A stretch of DNA of 36,227 bases, from contig DKDS01000087.1 of assembly GCA_002451855.1 (NCBI GenBank), positions 1-36,227 on the forward strand, written 5' to 3'. Source of the DNA: Ruminococcaceae bacterium UBA6842 (GTDB lineage Bacteria; Bacillota; Clostridia; Oscillospirales; Acutalibacteraceae). Both the position numbers and the translations under genes were made by a program. The notes below the pieces were generated by a model. It saw nothing but the letters and a program-made list of their open reading frames with translations. It was not told the DNA's origin and made no database searches. Of this stretch, positions 8,898-18,941 are shown one piece after another; position 1 is the stretch's first letter, and every line of letters starts with the position of its first letter.

Positions 8898-11369
8898 ATG
8901 GCGAATATTAAACTGATTTCGGTAGATGTTTTATACGATTTTATTGAACCCGGTGACAGAGTATTTTTTACAACAAAATGGCAATGCATTGAAAAGCCCG
9001 AGCATAAGGACATAAAGATTTCGGCAGAGCTTACATTCAGTGGAAGACAGCGTAGAGAAGAAGCTCAATCCCAGAGTTTCAGAATGTTGTGGGAGCCGTT
9101 TCCGTATATCAAAGAATGGAAAAAAGGAGAGGATTGGTCTGTGACGGGGTGCTGGAAGGTTCCGGCAACATGGGGAGGAAGCTTTTTCCTTGACATTTCA
9201 CTTACCGATAACAAAGGGGAAAATATCCAATTTATCGGAGAAAATGGCTTTGCAACTCTTAGACAACGCATTTGCGAGTTGGATATAGGCTGGGGATGGG
9301 GAAGAAAAAAGCTTTTGGAACAGCGAAATCCCTTACATATTCAGCTTAATGAAGAAAATTCCAATAACGTGGGTATTTGTAAACACGATTGTACCGTTAT
9401 GTCCGATTTTAGCTTTAATAACGATTATCCTGCAATTTGCAGCTTTAATAATGTGCCATGGTACGATTTAAAGCCTATTTTGACTGTTAGAAAAATATCT
9501 GATAATTCCGCTTTGGAATTTATCGGGAATGACGGGATTGATTATTCGCTTAAAAACGAAAACGGTAAGATAATATATTCCGCCTTCAACAAATACTGCA
9601 CCTTTGATTTTATTGCCGAAAAATCCAATTATGGATTTGTGATGAGTATCCAAAATATTTGGGAAGCCGACGGTTATGAGATTATTGATTTTGAGGTTCC
9701 TTCACTTATTCAAATCTTTGATAAAAAATCAGAGCTAATCAATTTTTACGGCGGAGGAAGAAGGCAGAAGCTTTCTGAGGCATTGATGCAGTCAGTTGAT
9801 TTCTATTATGATGTTTGTAATGCTGTTTCTGCTAGCTCGGGTAATGAATCATTCGCCTTAATTGCCAACGATCCCGATATGTGTTTGAGACAATCCGTTG
9901 TAAAATGCGGATCAAATGACAAGAGTATTGTTATGGGTGCTACTTTCAGAGTGCATATAAAATCTGAAGTAGCAGGAGACCCGTCTATTCCGGTAAATCT
10001 TGATACTTTAGAACTGCATTTTGACCGTGATTTGGATTGGAAATTTTCGGCGAATATCCTTAAGAATAAAATAGATAAACAAAGTTTTTATATCTATAAA
10101 GACACGCTCATGTATAAGATTGCTCTCGATATGACCGCACAATATAATCCGGAACGACCGGAGACATATTCGGAAATTTCAACTCTTAAGGATGTTGAAG
10201 AAATTATAATGAAAATTTATAGTTTGTCATGTGGTATGAGGCAGGTCGTATATCTTTGCGGATGGCAGAAGGGCGGCCATGATTTCTCGTATCCTTATCC
10301 TCATCTCACCGGCTTTAATCCTAAGTGCGGAACTATGCAGGAGTTTCGTGATTTACGCGAAAAACTAAAAAAATACAATGTCCTTCTGTCGTTTCATGAC
10401 AATTATGATGATGCATACATATCAGATGAAGTGAAACTAAATAGCGATATTATTTGTATAGATGAAACGGGTAAGCACTGGAAAGGATGGCTTTGGGCAG
10501 GCGGTATGTCTTATATAATTGATCCGTCTGTTTATGTGAAAAGTAAAGATTTTGCGGAGCGAGTTGAAAGAACTGTATCAGATTACGGCATAGAGGATAC
10601 ATACCACTTGGATGTTCTTACTTCAGAGGTTAGGAGATACAGCTATAGAAAAAATAAAATGTCGGCCGCAAGAGAAAACATAGAAGCAAAACTTAAAATA
10701 ATTACTGCTTTTAATGAAAAACAAATTGATATAACAAGTGAAACGCTTGCAATGCCTTTTATTGGGAAGATAGGTTATGCGCAAAACACAAGATATAATT
10801 TTTCAAACAGACTTTTTTACAATGAAGAGGTTATTCCGCTCACTACAGTAGCTTTCCATGGTTTTATACCGTACAAATTTGCTTCTTCGGGCAGTAAAAT
10901 CGGTATACTTCGTGCTATTGCGGTAGGTGGTAGCTGCAGTATTTCCATAGAGAACAATATCGACTTTACAAATATTTCACGTGAATTGTATCTTTCGAGT
11001 ATTCCGATGTCTAAACTTGCATACAAGAAGGTATTGGACGCTCAGATTGACCGTGATAAATGGTTTATGAAATATGAAGATAATAGCAGTGTATATGTAA
11101 ATTTTGCTAAAGAAGAATATAAAATAGTATTTGAAAATGCGGTTATATCCGAGAATTTTACTACTTTTATGTTGATTAATAACAGTACATACTGCTACTA
11201 CTCGTTAAGTGATGCAGAATATTCGCTTAATCTTCCGGATAAATGGGAATCGGCTGAGGTAAAAACGGTTACGGCAGACGGTGAAGGTAAAAAGTTTGTA
11301 TTATATAAAAAGAATGGATTTGTTTTAAATGCAAAGAAAGATACACTCTATTTTATAAGAAAAGGGTAG
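8898..11369 (+). CDS. Unassigned 823-aa protein, probable glycoside hydrolase with a TIM-barrel core
   Basis: I do not recognise a named family with certainty. The N-terminal ~380 residues read as beta-sandwich modules rich in Trp and Phe. From about 445 there is a barrel-like stretch: 'VVYLCGWQKGGHDFSYPYP', 'LREKLKKYNVLLSFHDNYDD', and 'GIEDTYHLDVLTSEVRR' with Asp572 at a position typical of a catalytic nucleophile. The arrangement (beta-sandwich, barrel, C-terminal beta domain) resembles large alpha-acting glycosidases such as GH101-like proteins. There is no signal peptide, so it would act in the cytoplasm. It starts at 8898 behind AGGAG, 33 bp after the GH10 gene and 10 bp before an esterase. 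The operon context makes a sugar-cleaving role likely. Confidence 0.6.
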   Translation: MANIKLISVDVLYDFIEPGDRVFFTTKWQCIEKPEHKDIKISAELTFSGRQRREEAQSQSFRMLWEPFPYIKEWKKGEDWSVTGCWKVPATWGGSFFLDISLTDNKGENIQFIGENGFATLRQRICELDIGWGWGRKKLLEQRNPLHIQLNEENSNNVGICKHDCTVMSDFSFNNDYPAICSFNNVPWYDLKPILTVRKISDNSALEFIGNDGIDYSLKNENGKIIYSAFNKYCTFDFIAEKSNYGFVMSIQNIWEADGYEIIDFEVPSLIQIFDKKSELINFYGGGRRQKLSEALMQSVDFYYDVCNAVSASSGNESFALIANDPDMCLRQSVVKCGSNDKSIVMGATFRVHIKSEVAGDPSIPVNLDTLELHFDRDLDWKFSANILKNKIDKQSFYIYKDTLMYKIALDMTAQYNPERPETYSEISTLKDVEEIIMKIYSLSCGMRQVVYLCGWQKGGHDFSYPYPHLTGFNPKCGTMQEFRDLREKLKKYNVLLSFHDNYDDAYISDEVKLNSDIICIDETGKHWKGWLWAGGMSYIIDPSVYVKSKDFAERVERTVSDYGIEDTYHLDVLTSEVRRYSYRKNKMSAARENIEAKLKIITAFNEKQIDITSETLAMPFIGKIGYAQNTRYNFSNRLFYNEEVIPLTTVAFHGFIPYKFASSGSKIGILRAIAVGGSCSISIENNIDFTNISRELYLSSIPMSKLAYKKVLDAQIDRDKWFMKYEDNSSVYVNFAKEEYKIVFENAVISENFTTFMLINNSTYCYYSLSDAEYSLNLPDKWESAEVKTVTADGEGKKFVLYKKNGFVLNAKKDTLYFIRKG

Positions 11370-11379
11370 GTTTTTAATT

Positions 11380-12195
11380 ATGGAAAAAATTCTTTTCAAA
11401 ACAGTCGATAATGAAAATCTCAATTTGTGGGTTTATGACGAAGGGAATCCTTTGACGGATAAGGAAAGAAGCGCATTGATTTGGATACATGGCGGCGGAT
11501 GGAACAGCGGCTCACCGGATTATTTCGGTGATGATTATGATTATTTTACTAAATTGGGAGCGATATGCTTCGGCGTTGAATACAGGCTTGTATCAAAAAC
11601 AGAGAATGATCCGCAGGCAGTACGATTACAAGGGGCCTTTTCTGATTGCATTGACGCCATTATGTTTATTAAACAAAATGCAAATAAATTCGGAATATCG
11701 CCTGATAAAATAGTAGTTATAGGAGAATCGGCGGGGGGACATCTTGCTTTATGCACGGCTACTTCGGTTATAAATAGGTTTAACAAGGAGGCTGTTCCGA
11801 ATGCAGTAGTTGCTATAAATCCCGTTTTAAGAACTATTGACCGTTGGTCGGAGTCTGCCGCAAGAATAGAGGGATTAAGTCTCGGAGTTGATGAATTTTA
11901 TAATAGATATAAAATACTGAAAGAGGTTTCCCCATCTGATAATATTGAGAAAAATAACATTCCTCTCTTGCTACTTACCGGAATAGACGACAAATGCGTA
12001 TATCCGGGTGAGGTGGTTGATTTTTTTGAAAGATATATTGCTTGCGGAAATAAAGCGGATATAGAATTATATCCAAACACAGGCCATGCTTTTACACTGC
12101 CGTTTTGGTATGATAACGACAGAATAAGCCTTAATAAGGCCTTAAATAAAATGGAAAAATTCTTATATGATCTTGGATATATTAAATCAAAGTAG
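11380..12195 (+). CDS. Alpha/beta-hydrolase esterase, hormone-sensitive-lipase-like
   Basis: This 271-residue carboxylic ester hydrolase has the 'IHGGGWNSGS' oxyanion motif (HGGG), the nucleophile elbow 'IGESAGGH' with Ser117, an acidic residue at Asp203/204 in 'TGIDDKCV', and His236 in 'NTGHAF'. This is the BD-FAE/acetyl-esterase type of alpha/beta hydrolase common in polysaccharide loci, where it removes acetyl or feruloyl groups. No signal peptide is seen. It follows the 823-aa protein by 10 bp, with only a weak ribosome binding site (GGGTAGG). With the SASA enzyme upstream, the locus holds two unrelated esterase folds, which implies a substrate with more than one type of ester. Confidence 0.75.
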   Translation: MEKILFKTVDNENLNLWVYDEGNPLTDKERSALIWIHGGGWNSGSPDYFGDDYDYFTKLGAICFGVEYRLVSKTENDPQAVRLQGAFSDCIDAIMFIKQNANKFGISPDKIVVIGESAGGHLALCTATSVINRFNKEAVPNAVVAINPVLRTIDRWSESAARIEGLSLGVDEFYNRYKILKEVSPSDNIEKNNIPLLLLTGIDDKCVYPGEVVDFFERYIACGNKADIELYPNTGHAFTLPFWYDNDRISLNKALNKMEKFLYDLGYIKSK

Positions 12196-12224
12196 CATGC
12201 AAATTCACAAAAGGCGGTAAATAT

Positions 12225-14441
12225 ATGAATTTAACGGATTGGACAATCACAGAAAAGGAATTTAAAAGAGAAAATACGGAGCTTAACGGTAGCCGATATA
12301 TCATCGGCAACGGATATATGGGATACAGAGGTACCTATGAAGAATTTGGTAGACAGGAACTTGTTGCCCTTAATATGGCAGGACTGTTCGATAGAAACGG
12401 AGATTCCTGGCGTGAATCGGTAAATGCGCCCAATCCATTATATACAAAGGTTTTTGCTGGCGACTCAGAAGTAAGCCTTCTTGAGTGTGCTCCGTCAGAG
12501 CATGAAAGAAGTCTGGACATCAGACACGGATTACATTCGAGAAAAACCGTGTTTGAAATTGACGGAACATTGATTACTATTACTGCCAAACGGTTTTTAA
12601 GCATTGAAAATGAACATATAATCGGTATTGATTATACTGTCTCCGCAGACAAACCCGTAAATATAACCGTAAAAACGGGGATTGACGGTGATGTATGGGA
12701 CATTAACGGACCACATTTTGTTATAAAAGACAGAAAGTCAGAGGGGCGAATCAATTCTTTAAGTTGTGAAACAATAGAAAACAGCATTAAACTGGTGGTT
12801 TATGAATTTATTGATGTAAATAACAGTCAATATGATAATTCGGAAAACGCTAAGCTTTTAAATGTTTTCAACACGGTTGTAACCCCTGAGAGGCCTTTTA
12901 ACTTTAAAAAGCTTGCAGGCGTGTACTGGGGTGATGAGGTTCAAAACTCCGAAGAGATGTTCAAAGAAAGCATAAAATGCGGATATGATGAAATTTTAAG
13001 AAGACACAATGCTGCGTGGGAAAATATATGGGATAAATCCGATGTGGTAATTGACGGCGATGAGGAAGCCCAAAGATCACTCAGATACAGTCTTTACCAG
13101 CTTATTTCAGTCGCTCCGCGCGGTAACGGAAAATGCGGCATACCGGCAAGAGGTCTTTCGGGACAGGTCTACAAGGGCGCGTCATTTTGGGATACGGAAA
13201 TGTTTATGCAGCCGTTTTTTTCGTTTACCGACCCGCAGGTTTCAAGGAAGCTTGCCGATTACAGAATTAATACGATTGCGGGCGCAAAAAGAAAAGCAAA
13301 GGAATACGGATTTGACGGTGCGTTTTATGCTTGGGAAAGTCAGGAAACAGGGGACGACGCTTGTACCTTATTTAATATTACCGATGTATTCACCAAAAGA
13401 CCGATAAGAACATATTTCAGAGATAAGCAAATACATGTCAGCGCAGATATGGTTTACGGCTTGTGGGAATACTGCAATATATCTGATCAATATCAGATAC
13501 TTGCGGACGGCGGTCTTGATTTGATTTATCAGTGTGTACGGTTTTTTTACAGCTACGCTTATACAAAACTCAATAAAAGAAACTATGAGTTTTTAGATGT
13601 TGTAGGACCTGATGAATACCATGAACGGGTAAACAATAATGCGTATACAAATAAAATGATTGAAAGATCTGCGGAGATACTTCTTTCGGCGCTTACAAAG
13701 GTGAAATTGAATTATCCGGAATATTATAAAGAATTTACAAAGAAAAACGATATTGAATGGATTGAAGATTTTAAAAATAACCTGTATGTACCCTCTCCCG
13801 ATGAAAACGGAATAATAGAACAGTTTGATGGGTATATGGATCTTGAAGATATAAGTCTTGAGGATATAAAAAAACGTGTGATAGATCCCAATGAATACTG
13901 GGGCTGCGGACAGGGTATAGCGACTACAACGAGGATACTGAAGCAAGCAGACGTTATTATGATGCTTAATGTATTCCGTAAGGAATACTCCAAGGAAATC
14001 CTTGAAGCAAACTGGAATTTTTACGAACCGTATACAGAACACGGATCAAGCCTCAGTGCCTGTGCATATGCAATAGTTTCCGCTAATATCGGCAATACTG
14101 AATGGGCGTATAAATACTTTATGAAAACAGCTACCGTTGACCTTACCGGCAATAGCAGGCAATATTTAGGAACACTGTATATCGGCGGTACGCATCCTGC
14201 GGCAAACGGCGGCTCATGGAACACCGCTATATTCGGCTTTGCAGGCGTAAGCTATGATGATGACGTAATTGATATATCGCCGCATTTGCCAAAAAATTGG
14301 AAATCTATGTCATTTAAGCTTGCTTGGAAAGGAATGGAGTTGAGCATCCATATCAAGGGCAATGATGTGAAAATTAAAGCAATCGGCGTAAAGAAAAACA
14401 TAAATATTACCGTGTACGGCAAAAAATATGATTTGGGGTAA
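12225..14441 (+). CDS. GH65 disaccharide phosphorylase
   Basis: This 738-residue protein is a GH65 inverting phosphorylase, which splits an alpha-glucoside with phosphate to give beta-glucose-1-phosphate. It shows the beta-sandwich N-domain (1-260), the (alpha/alpha)6 core beginning near 'SLRYSLYQLIS', the signature 'WDTEMFMQPFF', and the catalytic acid Glu464 in 'VVGPDEYHERVNNNAYTN'. The C-terminal 'IDISPHLPKNWKSMSFKLAWKG' segment is also typical. The size matches kojibiose, maltose, nigerose and trehalose phosphorylases, and substrate choice among these cannot be read from sequence. Start: ATG 12225 behind AAGGCGG. The beta-phosphoglucomutase directly downstream is the classic partner. Confidence 0.9.
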   Translation: MNLTDWTITEKEFKRENTELNGSRYIIGNGYMGYRGTYEEFGRQELVALNMAGLFDRNGDSWRESVNAPNPLYTKVFAGDSEVSLLECAPSEHERSLDIRHGLHSRKTVFEIDGTLITITAKRFLSIENEHIIGIDYTVSADKPVNITVKTGIDGDVWDINGPHFVIKDRKSEGRINSLSCETIENSIKLVVYEFIDVNNSQYDNSENAKLLNVFNTVVTPERPFNFKKLAGVYWGDEVQNSEEMFKESIKCGYDEILRRHNAAWENIWDKSDVVIDGDEEAQRSLRYSLYQLISVAPRGNGKCGIPARGLSGQVYKGASFWDTEMFMQPFFSFTDPQVSRKLADYRINTIAGAKRKAKEYGFDGAFYAWESQETGDDACTLFNITDVFTKRPIRTYFRDKQIHVSADMVYGLWEYCNISDQYQILADGGLDLIYQCVRFFYSYAYTKLNKRNYEFLDVVGPDEYHERVNNNAYTNKMIERSAEILLSALTKVKLNYPEYYKEFTKKNDIEWIEDFKNNLYVPSPDENGIIEQFDGYMDLEDISLEDIKKRVIDPNEYWGCGQGIATTTRILKQADVIMMLNVFRKEYSKEILEANWNFYEPYTEHGSSLSACAYAIVSANIGNTEWAYKYFMKTATVDLTGNSRQYLGTLYIGGTHPAANGGSWNTAIFGFAGVSYDDDVIDISPHLPKNWKSMSFKLAWKGMELSIHIKGNDVKIKAIGVKKNINITVYGKKYDLG

Positions 14442-14448
14442 GAATGTT

Positions 14449-15072
14449 ATGAAAGGTGCAATTTTTGATTTGGACGGAGTTATAGTTGATACGGCAAGCT
14501 TTCATTATCTAGCCTGGAAAAGACTTGCCGATGAGCTTGGCTTTTATTTCAGCCCCGCCGATAATGAGCGGCTCAAGGGTGTAAGCCGTATGAAGTCGCT
14601 GGATATACTTCTTGAGGTGGGTAATATCAGCGCTACAGATGAAGAAAAAATTAAAATGGCTGAAAAGAAAAATAAATGGTATGTTGAAAGCCTTAAAACG
14701 CTTACTCAAAACAATCTTTTAAATGGAGCAAAGCAGTATTTGGAGAGCTTAAGAAAAAAAGATGTAAAAATCGCTCTTGGCTCAGCAAGCAAAAATGCTC
14801 CCATGATACTTGAAAAATTACATATAACAGAACTTTTTGATGCGGTTGTAGACGGCAACAGCGTAAGTAACGCCAAGCCTGATCCGGAAGTCTTTTTAAA
14901 GGCGGCAGAGCTTTTGCAGCTTTCACCTGAAGAATGTGTGGTTTTCGAGGATTCTCAAGCGGGAATAGACGCAGCTAAAACCGCCGGGATGGGAACTGTT
15001 GCAATAGATAAGTCGGGTGTACTCAAGGGTGCGGACAAATATGTTATGTGTTTAGGTGAGCTTTTAAAATAG
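14449..15072 (+). CDS. pgmB: Beta-phosphoglucomutase
   Basis: This 207-residue HAD-family mutase converts beta-glucose-1-phosphate to glucose-6-phosphate. The N-terminus 'MKGAIFDLDGVIVDTA' places the phosphorylated Asp7 and acid/base Asp9 as in known enzymes. 'KGVSRMKSLDILL' is the cap-domain substrate loop, 'LGSASKNAP' is motif II, and 'KPDPEVFLKAAELL' with 'VFEDSQAGIDAAKTAGM' are motifs III and IV. ATG 14449 is chosen over the in-frame ATG 14428 because it gives the family's usual start and has GGGG upstream; the longer form would overlap the phosphorylase gene. It takes the product of the GH65 enzyme into glycolysis and saves one ATP per glucose. Confidence 0.92.
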   Translation: MKGAIFDLDGVIVDTASFHYLAWKRLADELGFYFSPADNERLKGVSRMKSLDILLEVGNISATDEEKIKMAEKKNKWYVESLKTLTQNNLLNGAKQYLESLRKKDVKIALGSASKNAPMILEKLHITELFDAVVDGNSVSNAKPDPEVFLKAAELLQLSPEECVVFEDSQAGIDAAKTAGMGTVAIDKSGVLKGADKYVMCLGELLK

Positions 15073-15082
15073 GAGGAAACAA

Positions 15083-17518
15083 ATGAATAATTCGGAAGAA
15101 ATAAAAAATGTACTTCCTGAGTATTTTTCAAAAAAGTATACTTCCAAAGCCAAAATGGAAAATATCGTTGTTTTCGGAAAATACCGTTTTACTGTTCTCG
15201 ATGAGCGCTTGATAAGAATCGAGTATGATGAAAATGAAATGTTTGAGGATCGCCCGACACAATCATTTATAAACCGTGATACACCGATTTGTGAATTTGA
15301 TTGTGTAACCGATAACGGGATGCTTAAAATCAAGACAAAGTATTTAATTATTTCATTAAATGAAAGCGAAATTCCGTTGGCAGGACTGTCTATAGAAATA
15401 TTGAATGCATCGAAAAGAGCAATTTGGAAATACGGGGATGAAATCGATACTTTAAAGGGAACCTATCGTACATTGGATGGTATTTTTGATGAAAGAAGTA
15501 TATCCTTGGATGATGGAGTTTGTTCAAGGAACGGATTTTCGGTAATTGACGATTCAAATAGTCTTGTAATAACGGAAAACGGATTTGTCGAATTAAGACA
15601 AGAAGGAGTAAGGGACTTATACTTTTTTGGATACGGTCATGACTATATAGCGGCTACAAAAACTCTTTATGACCTTACAGGTAAAGCGCCTCTTCTTCCC
15701 TCATATGCTTTTGGCAACTGGTGGAGCAGGTTTTGGAAATACACTGAAAAAAGCTATAAAGAGTTAATAAATAGATTTTTAAAAGAGGATCTACCCTTTT
15801 CAGTTGCCATAATAGATATGGATTGGCATCTTACCTCTTACCCTGAAGTAAGCTGGAAGGATTTGTGGACCGGATATACATGGAACAAAAGGTTTTTCCC
15901 AAATCATAAGCGGTTTATAGATTGGTTGCATTCTAAAAATCTTCATACGGCCTTGAACCTACATCCTGCAAGGGGAATACAGTTTTTCGAGGAAATGTAT
16001 CCTCAGGTGGCGGAATATATGGGTATAGCACCTGAAACTAAGATGAGGGTGGATTTTGCACCCGAAAGCATTAAATATTGGAATGCATATTTTAACTATA
16101 TTATTCATCCGTATGAAAAAGACGGCGTGGATTTTTGGTGGATGGATTGGCAACAGGGAACGAACTCTAATTTAAAGGGCTTAGACCCTCTATGGATGCT
16201 TAATTATATGCATTCGCTGGATATTCAGAAAGGCGAAAACCGTCCGATGTATTTTTCCCGTTATTCGGGTGTAGGAAGTCAGAGGTTCTATGTGGGATTT
16301 TCCGGCGATACATACATAAAGTGGAATGCTTATGGATTTGAGCCGTATTTCACATCAACCGCTGCTAATATTTGTTATCCTTATTGGAGCCATGATATAG
16401 GAGGATTTCAACAAGGCGATAAGGATGATGAACTTTATGTCAGATGGATTCAGTTCGGAGTTTTTTCTCCGATATGCCGTCTGCATTGCAGTAATAATCC
16501 GTTTTTGGGTAAAGAACCTTGGAATTATGGTGACGAAGCTCGCAGGATTGTCGGTGAATATTTAAGGCTCAGGCATAGGATGTTCCCGTATTTATATTCG
16601 ATGAATTATCGTACGCATACGGAAAGCAGGGCTATATGTGAACCGTTGTATTATAATTATCCCGAGCCCGAAAACGCATACAATTACAACAATGAATACT
16701 TTTTCGGGAGTGAAATGATTGTATGCCCCGTAACAGAAAAAATCGATAAAATTTCCGGGTTGGCAAAAATAAAAGTATATTTGCCGAAGGGGAAATGGAT
16801 AGATATGACAAGCGGAACTGTTTACAGCGGCGAAACAGAGCTTGATATTTACAGAAACTTAAACCAAATTCCTGTTTTCTGCAAGAGCGGGGCAATAGTA
16901 CCGTTTAATGCATATAAAAAAGGCGACAATACTTTGAGCTCTAAAACAGATATGGAGATAATGGTGTTCCCCGGCGATTCAAATTCTTTTAATCTTTATG
17001 AAGATGAAGGAATAAATAACAGATATTCAGACGGACATTTTGCTACAACATTGTTTAAATTGAATTACAGCGACTATTGTGCGGAATTTAGTATAGAACC
17101 GACAAGAGGGGATATTTCGGTAATTCCAAGTATAAGAAATTATACGGTAAATTTACGGGCATTCTCTTTTTCAAGCAAAATAAAGGTCTTCTGTAACGGT
17201 TTGGAAATTAGCTGTAAAAAGTTCGTTGAGGATAAAACAAACACAATATCAGTTAAAATAAACGGCGTGTCTGTTTCATCAAGTATTGTTGTAAGAATTG
17301 AAAATCCAGACGGTTTAATGTACAAAAATGAGAACTGGATTAATTGTTGCTATGATATACTTATGAGTTCACAAAGCGGCAGCAATGACAAGCAGAAAAT
17401 TTTTGAGTTGCTTAACGGTACAGATGAAAAAAAGGAAAAAATAAAAAAACTCAAAGAGTTCAAAAAAGTGCCGGTGGCTTTAATAGGAGCTATTGAGGAG
17501 CAAATTAAACTATATTGA
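15083..17518 (+). CDS. GH31 alpha-glycosidase
   Basis: This 811-residue GH31 retaining enzyme is an alpha-glucosidase or alpha-xylosidase type. The N-terminal beta-sandwich (about 20-190) is followed by the barrel: 'YAFGNWWSRFW', 'AIIDMDWHLTSYPEVSW', 'VDFWWMDWQQG' with nucleophile Asp355, 'VGFSGDT' with acid/base Asp409, and 'YWSHDIGGFQ'. C-terminal beta domains and a 40-residue charged helical tail ('NDKQKIFELLNG', 'EKIKKLKEFKK') complete it. There is no signal peptide. An AGGAGG site lies just upstream, 10 bp after pgmB. In this operon it probably releases glucose or xylose from an alpha-linked side chain; GH31 members differ widely, so the sugar is open. Confidence 0.9.
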   Translation: MNNSEEIKNVLPEYFSKKYTSKAKMENIVVFGKYRFTVLDERLIRIEYDENEMFEDRPTQSFINRDTPICEFDCVTDNGMLKIKTKYLIISLNESEIPLAGLSIEILNASKRAIWKYGDEIDTLKGTYRTLDGIFDERSISLDDGVCSRNGFSVIDDSNSLVITENGFVELRQEGVRDLYFFGYGHDYIAATKTLYDLTGKAPLLPSYAFGNWWSRFWKYTEKSYKELINRFLKEDLPFSVAIIDMDWHLTSYPEVSWKDLWTGYTWNKRFFPNHKRFIDWLHSKNLHTALNLHPARGIQFFEEMYPQVAEYMGIAPETKMRVDFAPESIKYWNAYFNYIIHPYEKDGVDFWWMDWQQGTNSNLKGLDPLWMLNYMHSLDIQKGENRPMYFSRYSGVGSQRFYVGFSGDTYIKWNAYGFEPYFTSTAANICYPYWSHDIGGFQQGDKDDELYVRWIQFGVFSPICRLHCSNNPFLGKEPWNYGDEARRIVGEYLRLRHRMFPYLYSMNYRTHTESRAICEPLYYNYPEPENAYNYNNEYFFGSEMIVCPVTEKIDKISGLAKIKVYLPKGKWIDMTSGTVYSGETELDIYRNLNQIPVFCKSGAIVPFNAYKKGDNTLSSKTDMEIMVFPGDSNSFNLYEDEGINNRYSDGHFATTLFKLNYSDYCAEFSIEPTRGDISVIPSIRNYTVNLRAFSFSSKIKVFCNGLEISCKKFVEDKTNTISVKINGVSVSSSIVVRIENPDGLMYKNENWINCCYDILMSSQSGSNDKQKIFELLNGTDEKKEKIKKLKEFKKVPVALIGAIEEQIKLY

Positions 17519-17546
17519 TTTTATAGCAAACTTTTGGAGGAGTAAT

Positions 17547-18842
17547 ATGAAATTTCCTGAAAAAACTGGCAACACAATTTACGAACCGGGATACTTGGAA
17601 CGAGATCCCGAAGTTCTTCCGAAAGGGAAAGTCGTGTTTGAGAATATACCGGATGTTGCAGAGCGCAACAGAATAATAAAAGGTTATTTTGAGGAAAACA
17701 TTTCTTCATTGTATAAGGAGCCCAGAGGTGCAATGAAATTCCCATATGTTGTTCCCGGAGGGGCATATCTTGATTTATGGGATTGGGACGCATATTTTGT
17801 TGCCTGCGCAGTTCCCGACAGTGGCATTAAATATGCGAAAGGTGCTGTGGAAAATTTTCTTTCTTCAACTTTCAGGACTACCGGGCGTCCGGCAAAAAAA
17901 ATAGGACCTGACGGTTCAAGAGAAGCGTTTTCGTTTCCATATCCGTTACAAGCTCAGTTTGCGTATATAATAGGTAACAGAATAGGTGATTTTTCTTGGA
18001 TTGAGAAATATTGGGACAACCTGAAAAATATGCGTAATTGGTTTGACAACAATTCGGTTTCCGCCCGGGGATATTATCTTTGGAATAAGATGTACGGCAA
18101 CGGTTTAGATAACAATCCCGCTGTTTACGGCAGGCCAAATCGTTCTACTGCCGGAATAGATTTAGTGTCTTGGCATTATCGGGATATAATGGCGATGTAT
18201 CAGATGGCTAAAATTTTTGAGCCTAAAATGGCATCGTTGTATCTTGAAAATGCCGAAAATCTGAAAAAACAGGTACAGGACAACTATTGGGATAAAATCG
18301 ATAAGTATTTTTACAGTATAGACTGTTTGGAGGATTTTGAGGCTACCACTTGCCAGGAAGTTACATGGCATACATACCTAAAATTCCGTAATTTTTCTTG
18401 TTTTTTCCCTCTTTGGGCAGGGATTGCAAGTAAGGAACAGGCTAAGTACATGAGAGATGTACTTATGGACGAGAATAAATTTTTAGCTCCCGGCGGTATA
18501 CGCTCCCATTCTAAGGAGGATGTGGATATATACAATAATGTTAAAATGGTTGACCCTTCAAATTGGCAAGGACCCGTTTGGGGCCTTACATCATATCTTT
18601 GTGCATATGGTCTTAACAGATATGGATATAAAGAGGAAGCAACAGAAATAGCACGTCGTATGTCGAATACATTTGCAAACGATATAAAGCAAAACGGATG
18701 CATCCATGAATATTATTCGGGTGATGATAATCAACCACTGTTCCGCCCGGGTTTTATAAGCTGGAACGTTTTGGCTTTGCGTGCTGAGTATGAAATAGCG
18801 AATTCACTTGATTGCACAACCTTAAGTCTTTTACAGATTTAA
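17547..18842 (+). CDS. GH63/GH37-like (alpha/alpha)6 glycosidase
   Basis: This 431-residue protein resembles the trehalase/GH63 clan G enzymes (YgjK-type glucosidases and mannosylglycerate-type hydrolases). Landmarks are 'LDLWDWDAYFVA', 'NGLDNNPAVYGRP' with Asp188 as the likely acid, 'DPSNWQGPVWG', and 'GCIHEYYSGDD' with Glu388 as the likely base. The length fits a bare catalytic barrel without the large inserts of eukaryotic GH63. Start ATG 17547 has an ideal GGAGGAG site; the longer in-frame start at 17493 would overlap the GH31 gene. It is the last gene of the carbohydrate operon. Inverting hydrolysis of an alpha-glucoside, possibly glucosylglycerate- or trehalose-like, is expected but unproven. 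Confidence 0.8.
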   Translation: MKFPEKTGNTIYEPGYLERDPEVLPKGKVVFENIPDVAERNRIIKGYFEENISSLYKEPRGAMKFPYVVPGGAYLDLWDWDAYFVACAVPDSGIKYAKGAVENFLSSTFRTTGRPAKKIGPDGSREAFSFPYPLQAQFAYIIGNRIGDFSWIEKYWDNLKNMRNWFDNNSVSARGYYLWNKMYGNGLDNNPAVYGRPNRSTAGIDLVSWHYRDIMAMYQMAKIFEPKMASLYLENAENLKKQVQDNYWDKIDKYFYSIDCLEDFEATTCQEVTWHTYLKFRNFSCFFPLWAGIASKEQAKYMRDVLMDENKFLAPGGIRSHSKEDVDIYNNVKMVDPSNWQGPVWGLTSYLCAYGLNRYGYKEEATEIARRMSNTFANDIKQNGCIHEYYSGDDNQPLFRPGFISWNVLALRAEYEIANSLDCTTLSLLQI

Positions 18843-18941
18843 TTGATTTTAAAGCAGTATGAATAAGAATTTATTAAATGCAGTACGAATAGGTAGCATT
18901 TGCGTATTGATGTATTTATGTTTGCATAATCGGTTAAAGTG

